Source: Pseudokineococcus lusitanus (GTDB taxonomy: Bacteria > Actinomycetota > Actinomycetes > Actinomycetales > Quadrisphaeraceae). Taken from it: 64,000 bases of DNA. The stretch is from contig NZ_RJKN01000004.1 of the NCBI RefSeq assembly GCF_003751265.1, positions 310,001 to 374,000 of the forward strand, read 5' to 3'. A model generated the notes under the pieces. That model did no database searches, had not been told where the DNA came from, and saw only the letters and a program-made list of their open reading frames with translations. This document shows positions 58,851 through 64,000 of the stretch, in pieces. Numbering within the stretch: position 1 is the stretch's first letter; every line of letters begins with the position of its first letter. The position numbers were made by a program, and so were the translations under genes.

Positions 58851-59181
58851 CCGTCGACGCTACCGAGCGGGCGCCCGCGGGGGCCGACGGCCGCCCCCGG
58901 CACGGACCGTCACCTCTTCGGCGGGGGTGCTCCCGCGGCCGTCACCGGTGGTGCATGATGACGCCCGCACGGCGACGACGCCGTCCGCACCCCGGACCGC
59001 ACCGTCGCCGCGCCGGGACACGCCTCGAGGTCGAGCGCGCGTCCCGGGGGCCACCCCGTGCTCGTCGCCGAGCGCACGGCCCCGCACCACGGCACGACGG
59101 CGTACGTGGCTCCCGCCCCGGACGCCCGGCAACCCCTACGACGGATCGTCCGGCACGTACCTGCCGGTGGGAGGACACACC
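58851..59181. other. 331-base region between LacI and MsmK-type genes
   Basis: Non-coding divergent region. It should hold the promoters of both genes. I see no convincing palindromic LacI operator and no ORF that looks like protein. The Shine-Dalgarno GGGAGGA before 59182 is clear, and the leader of the ATPase gene is unusually long for this genome. Confidence 0.55.
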
Positions 59182-60252
<1,071 letters not shown>

Positions 60253-60277
60253 CGCCGAGCCGCTCGACCGCCCGGAC

Positions 60278-60316
60278 CCGGAGGGCCGGCCCGCTCGTCG
60301 CGGGCCGGCCCTCCGG
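60278..60316 (+). terminator. Terminator of the MsmK-type ATPase gene
   Basis: Perfect arms CCGGAGGGCCGGCCCG (60278-60293) and complement (60301-60316) around seven bases, 25 bases after the stop codon at 60252. Confidence 0.8.
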
Positions 60317-60402
60317 CGCGTCCGGGACGGCCGCGGGGACCCGCGGCGCGAGGACGGGACGACGGCGCCGCGACCGCGGCGCGCAGTGGGAGGATCACCG
60401 AC

Positions 60403-61650
60403 ATGGCCGGCCTGCAGATCACCGCGGCGGCGCCCGACCCAGCGCTGCTCGACCTGCCCTGGGGCACCCCGCTCGAGGAGTGGCCCGAGGAGCTCATCGC
60501 GGCGCTCCCCCGGGGCATCTCGCGGCACGTCGTGCGCTTCGTGCGCCTGTCCGACCAGGTGATCGCCATCAAGGAGATCAAGGAGTCGGTGGCCCGCCGC
60601 GAGTACCAGATGCTCCGGGTCCTCGGCCGCCTCGACGTCCCGGCGGTCCACCCCGTCGCCGTCATCGCCGGCCGCGAGGACCGGGCGGGCGAGCCCCTCG
60701 AGGCGGCGCTCATCACCCGCCACCTGCAGTTCTCGCTCCCCTACCGTGCCCTCTACAGCCAGGCGCTGCGCCCCGACACGGCGACCCGCGTCGTCGACGC
60801 CCTCGCCGTCCTCCTCGTGCGCCTGCACCTGCTGGGCTTCTACTGGGGCGACGTCTCCCTCTCCAACACCCTCTTCCGCCGCGACGCGGGCGCCTTCGCC
60901 GCCTACCTCGTCGACGCCGAGACCGGCGAGCTGCACGAGCAGCTCTCCCGCGGCCAGCGCGAGTACGACCTCGAGCTGGCCCGGGTGAACATCGCCGGCG
61001 AGCTCATGGACCTGCAGGCCGGCGAGCTGCTCGAGGACGACGTCGAGCCGCTGCAGATCAGCGAGCACATCGTCAGCCGGTACCGCTCGCTGTGGGACGA
61101 GCTGACGGGGACGGAGTCCTTCGAGGCCGGCGACCGCTGGCGCGTGGCCGCCCGGATCGAGCGGCTCAACGACCTCGGCTTCGACGTCGACGAGCTCTCC
61201 ATCGCGACGGACCTCGACGGCACCCGGGTCAGCATCCAGCCGAAGGTCGTCGACGCGGGCCACCACAGCCGACGCCTGCTGCGGCTCACGGGGATCGACG
61301 CGCAGGAGAACCAGGCGCGGCGGCTGCTCAACGACCTCGACGGCTACGGCGCCGCCACGGACCAGCAGAACGAGGACGAGGAGATCGTCGCCCACGAGTG
61401 GGTGGCGCGGTCCTTCGAGCCGGTCGTCCGGGCCGTCCCGCGCGAGCTGCGCCGCAAGCTCGAGCCCGCGGAGGTCTACCACGAGGTGCTCGAGCACCGG
61501 TGGTTCATGAGCGAGCAGCAGCGCCGCGACGTCCCGCTCACGGAGGCCGTCCGCGCCTACGTCGACGGGGTGCTCGTGCACCGCCGCGACGAGGCCGCGT
61601 TCATCGGCGTCGACACCGCGGGCGTCGACGTCGTCGAGGGGCCGCGCTGA
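60403..61650 (+). CDS. DUF4032 domain-containing protein (kinase-like)
   Basis: A 415-residue protein well conserved in actinobacteria. The N-terminal half resembles a lipopolysaccharide-kinase/RIO-like fold: HVVRFVRLSDQVIAIKEIKES (a VAIK-like Lys), LVRLHLLGFYWGDVSLSNTLFR (a catalytic-loop-like HxxxxxWGDxxxxN) and AYLVDAETGELH (DFG-like Asp). The DUF4032 region occupies the C-terminal half with IQPKVVDAGHHSRRLLRLTG (core PKVVDAGHHSRRLL). No substrate is known. The ATG at 60403 follows GGGAGGA at nine bases. Convergent with RlmB. Confidence 0.9.
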   Translation: MAGLQITAAAPDPALLDLPWGTPLEEWPEELIAALPRGISRHVVRFVRLSDQVIAIKEIKESVARREYQMLRVLGRLDVPAVHPVAVIAGREDRAGEPLEAALITRHLQFSLPYRALYSQALRPDTATRVVDALAVLLVRLHLLGFYWGDVSLSNTLFRRDAGAFAAYLVDAETGELHEQLSRGQREYDLELARVNIAGELMDLQAGELLEDDVEPLQISEHIVSRYRSLWDELTGTESFEAGDRWRVAARIERLNDLGFDVDELSIATDLDGTRVSIQPKVVDAGHHSRRLLRLTGIDAQENQARRLLNDLDGYGAATDQQNEDEEIVAHEWVARSFEPVVRAVPRELRRKLEPAEVYHEVLEHRWFMSEQQRRDVPLTEAVRAYVDGVLVHRRDEAAFIGVDTAGVDVVEGPR

Positions 61651-61675
61651 CGCGCGGCCCCCGGAGGGCCGGGCG

Positions 61676-62644
61676 TCAGCCCCGGCGGCGCGCCACCTCG
61701 TAGAGGGCGACGCCGGCCGCCACCCCGGCGTTGAGCGACTCGGTGTCGGCGCCCATGGGGATCGACACGACCTGGTCGCACGCCTCGCGCACGAGCCGGC
61801 CGAGGCCCTTGCCCTCGGAGCCGACGACGACGACGAGCGGCTCCGTGGCCAGCTCGAGCGCCGGCAGCTGCACGTCGCCGCCGGCGTCGAGCCCGACGAC
61901 GAAGAGCCCGGCCTGCCGCAGCTCGCCGAGCGTCCGTGTGAGGTTCGTGACCCGCGCCACGGGGACGCGCGCCGCGGCACCGGCCGAGGTCTTCCACGCC
62001 GACGCGGTGACCCCGGCGGAGCGCCGCTCGGGCACGACGACGCCGTGGCCGCCGAAGGCGGCCGTCGAGCGCAGGACCGCACCGAGGTTGCGGGGGTCGG
62101 TGACGCCGTCGAGCGCCACGAGGAGCGGCGCGCGGTCGGAGCTCTCGGCCGCCTCGAGGAGGTCGGCGACGTCGGCGTACGCGTACGGCGGCACCTGGAG
62201 CGCGAGGCCCTGGTGCACGGCGCCGTCGGTGAGCCGGTCGAGGTCGGTACGGGAGGCCTCGAGGAGGGCGATGCCGCGGTCGGCGGCCGTCTTGATGGCC
62301 TCGCGCGTGCGGTCGTCGGACTCGACCCGGGCGGCCACGTAGAGCGCCGTCGCGGGGATGCCCGCGCGCAGCGCCTCGACGACGGAGTTGCGGCCCGCGA
62401 CGACCTCGGTGCTGCCGCCGGACCGACGGCGCTGCGGGGCGCGCCCGCCGCCCGCCGGGGCGCCGGTGCGCTTGGCCGCGGCCGCGGCCCGCTTGTGGGC
62501 CACGTGGTACACGCGGTCCTCGGCCTTCGGCGTCGGGCCCTTGCCCTCGAGGGCGCGCCGTCCCCGTCCGCCGCTGCCGACGGTGGGGCCCTTCTTCGAG
62601 GCGCCGCGGCGGACCGCGCCACGCCGTTCGCTGTTGCCGGCCAC
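61676..62644 (-). CDS. rlmB: 23S rRNA (guanosine(2251)-2'-O)-methyltransferase RlmB
   Basis: A 322-residue SPOUT-class enzyme that 2'-O-methylates G2251 in the peptidyl-transferase P loop. The N-terminal 75 residues are basic and disordered ([15 protein letters not shown]). The substrate-binding part begins [15 protein letters not shown]. The knot motifs are [41 protein letters not shown], and [23 protein letters not shown] (core [13 protein letters not shown]). It is 67 bases downstream of cysS; this cysS-rlmB order is common in actinobacteria. Confidence 0.95.
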   Translation of the reverse strand: MAGNSERRGAVRRGASKKGPTVGSGGRGRRALEGKGPTPKAEDRVYHVAHKRAAAAAKRTGAPAGGGRAPQRRRSGGSTEVVAGRNSVVEALRAGIPATALYVAARVESDDRTREAIKTAADRGIALLEASRTDLDRLTDGAVHQGLALQVPPYAYADVADLLEAAESSDRAPLLVALDGVTDPRNLGAVLRSTAAFGGHGVVVPERRSAGVTASAWKTSAGAAARVPVARVTNLTRTLGELRQAGLFVVGLDAGGDVQLPALELATEPLVVVVGSEGKGLGRLVREACDQVVSIPMGADTESLNAGVAAGVALYEVARRRG

Positions 62645-62711
62645 GGGGTGCTCCTTGCTGAGGGGGTCTGCGGGGGTGGTGCTCCGGTGCCCGACGTCGC
62701 CGGGCGGACGA

Positions 62712-64000
62712 TCAGGAGGGCCGGTCGGCCCAGGTCCAGCGGGCCCCGTCCGGGGTGTCCTCGACGGCGATGCCGAGGCCGGCGAGCCGGTCCCGGACCG
62801 CGTCGGCGGCCGCGAAGTCGCGGGCGGCCCGCGCCCCGGCCCGGCGCTCGAGCTCGGCGCGCACGAGCGCGTCGAGCGCCTCCTCGGCGCGGCCGCCGCC
62901 CGCGGTGGTGCCGGCCCAGTGCGGGTCGAGGGGGTTGATGCCGAGGACGTCGGCCATGGCGACGACCTCGCGCCGGGCCTCGCCGGCGGCGGCGACGTCC
63001 CCCGCCTCCAGGGCGGTGTTGCCGGCGCGGACCCGCTCGTGGAGGACGGCGAGCGCCCCGGGCACGTTGAGGTCGTCGTCGAGCGCCGCGGCGAAGGCCC
63101 CGGGCACCGACGACCGCTCGAGCCGGTCCGGCGCCGCCGCGGACCCGGCGTCCCCGGCCGCCTCCCCCGCCCGCCGGAGGAAGCCCTCGACGCGGTCGAG
63201 CGCGCGGCCGGCGTCCGCGAGGTGCTCGGGCGCGTACTCGATCATCGAGCGGTAGTGGGCCGTCCCCAGCGCGTACCGCAGCGCGAGCGGCCGCGCGCCG
63301 CCGGCGAGGACGGTCGAGACGACCAGCGAGTTGCCGAGCGACTTGCTCATCTTCTCGCCGCCGACGGTGACCCAGCCGTTGTGCAGCCACGTGCGGGCGA
63401 AGTCGTCGCCCGCCGCCCGCGACTGCGCCTGCTCGTTCTCGTGGTGCGGGAAGCGGAGGTCGAGCCCGCCGGCGTGGATGTCGAAGGCCCGCCCGAGGTA
63501 GCGGCGCGCCATGGCGGAGCACTCGAGGTGCCAGCCCGGGCGGCCGCGGCCCCACGGGGTCCGCCAGCTCGCCTGCTCGCCCTCCTTGGCGCCCTTCCAG
63601 AGGGCGAAGTCGCGCGGGTCGCGCTTGCCGCGCGGGTCGGCGTCCGCCGCCGGCTCCATGTCGGCGAGCGCCTGGTGGGTGAGGGAGCCGTAGTCCGGCC
63701 ACGAGCGGACGTCGAAGTAGACGTCCCCGCTGCCGTCGGGGGCGAGGTAGGCGTGCCCCTTCTCGACGAGCTCGTCGACGAGCTCGAGCATCTCGGTGAC
63801 GTGCCCCGTGGCGCGGGGCTCGTAGGTCGGCCGGCGGACGCCGAGCGCGTCGTAGGCCGCGGTGAAGGCCTGCTCGTTGACGGAGGCCCAGGCCCACCAG
63901 GGGACACCCGCCTCGGCGCTCTTGGCGAGGATCTTGTCGTCGACGTCGGTGACGTTGCGGACGAAGGTGACGCGGAGCCCGTGGCCGACCTCGAGCCAGC
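62712..64000 (-). CDS. cysS: Cysteinyl-tRNA synthetase (5' end cut by window)
   Basis: The C-terminal 429 residues or so of CysRS are visible; the start lies beyond the right edge. The signature [12 protein letters not shown] is near the right end, WHLECSAMA with the zinc-ligand Cys and [15 protein letters not shown] are downstream, and [12 protein letters not shown] carries the KMSKS loop. The rest is the DALR and C-terminal anticodon-binding part, [15 protein letters not shown] at the end. It charges tRNA-Cys. It is followed by rlmB on the same strand. The frame is open to 64000. Confidence 0.95.
   Translation of the reverse strand, partial: WLEVGHGLRVTFVRNVTDVDDKILAKSAEAGVPWWAWASVNEQAFTAAYDALGVRRPTYEPRATGHVTEMLELVDELVEKGHAYLAPDGSGDVYFDVRSWPDYGSLTHQALADMEPAADADPRGKRDPRDFALWKGAKEGEQASWRTPWGRGRPGWHLECSAMARRYLGRAFDIHAGGLDLRFPHHENEQAQSRAAGDDFARTWLHNGWVTVGGEKMSKSLGNSLVVSTVLAGGARPLALRYALGTAHYRSMIEYAPEHLADAGRALDRVEGFLRRAGEAAGDAGSAAAPDRLERSSVPGAFAAALDDDLNVPGALAVLHERVRAGNTALEAGDVAAAGEARREVVAMADVLGINPLDPHWAGTTAGGGRAEEALDALVRAELERRAGARAARDFAAADAVRDRLAGLGIAVEDTPDGARWTWADRPS

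Overview
The window is uniformly very G+C-rich (roughly 75% by eye). It has GTG-rich starts, strong GGAGG ribosome binding sites, many 4-base ATGA/GTGA gene overlaps, and a gene set (otsAB, FprA-type reductase, DUF4032, long GAPDH, NirBD with a HemD-type regulator, PH-domain membrane pair) that points to a free-living actinobacterium. The genus cannot be fixed from sequence alone; a Kineosporiaceae or Micrococcales relative is my guess.

Layout. 1-5.6 kb: the 3'-truncated start of a DUF2520 oxidoreductase, a methyltransferase, a PH-domain/SRPBCC operon and a secreted protein. 5.7-11 kb: an OpuC-type osmolyte ABC importer with its ATPase divergent across only 24 bases, then a beta-hydroxyacid dehydrogenase. 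11-16.4 kb: a GAF-SpoIIE phosphatase, beta-carbonic anhydrase, manganese catalase, a small lipoprotein, a TRIC-like channel and a DinB protein. 16.4-23.5 kb: a palindrome array, a GH36 N-terminal-domain-only protein, a serine hydrolase, a DUF1801 protein, a GH13 alpha-glucosidase, a DHH phosphoesterase and an ATP-grasp enzyme. 23.5-32 kb: ferredoxin-NADP reductase, MFS transporter, DUF1963, anti-sigma ATPase, a divergent MarR/FMN-reductase pair, DUF4262, VOC and an old yellow enzyme. 32-38.4 kb: an NnaR/HemD-like regulator with nirD and nirB, a second palindrome array, and GAPDH. 38.4-39.2 kb: a lower-GC islet encoding a nuclease-like protein. 39.2-48.7 kb: a sugar ABC importer without an ATPase, two aldo/keto reductases with a divergent LysR, a YdeI-like protein, an FGGY kinase and a quinone reductase. 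48.7-53.1 kb: tRNA-Thr with a 58-bp tandem repeat of its 3' half, a PIG-L remnant, a DsbA-like protein, a small membrane protein and a Ser/Thr kinase. 53.3-64 kb: otsAB, BenE with an XRE-cupin regulator, LacI, an MsmK-type ATPase, DUF4032, RlmB and the 3' part of cysS.

How it fits together. The region mixes osmotic and desiccation protection (OpuC importer, trehalose synthesis), carbohydrate uptake and breakdown (ABC importer probably energised by the distant MsmK ATPase, GH13, FGGY kinase, LacI), nitrite assimilation and redox or oxidative-stress enzymes. The oddest content is non-coding: two unrelated families of short palindromes laid out at the same 40-41 base period, a dispersed 18-base inverted repeat at two loci, and the tRNA 3'-half array. 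The best candidate for horizontally acquired or defence-related coding content is the 38.46-39.16 kb nuclease-like gene.
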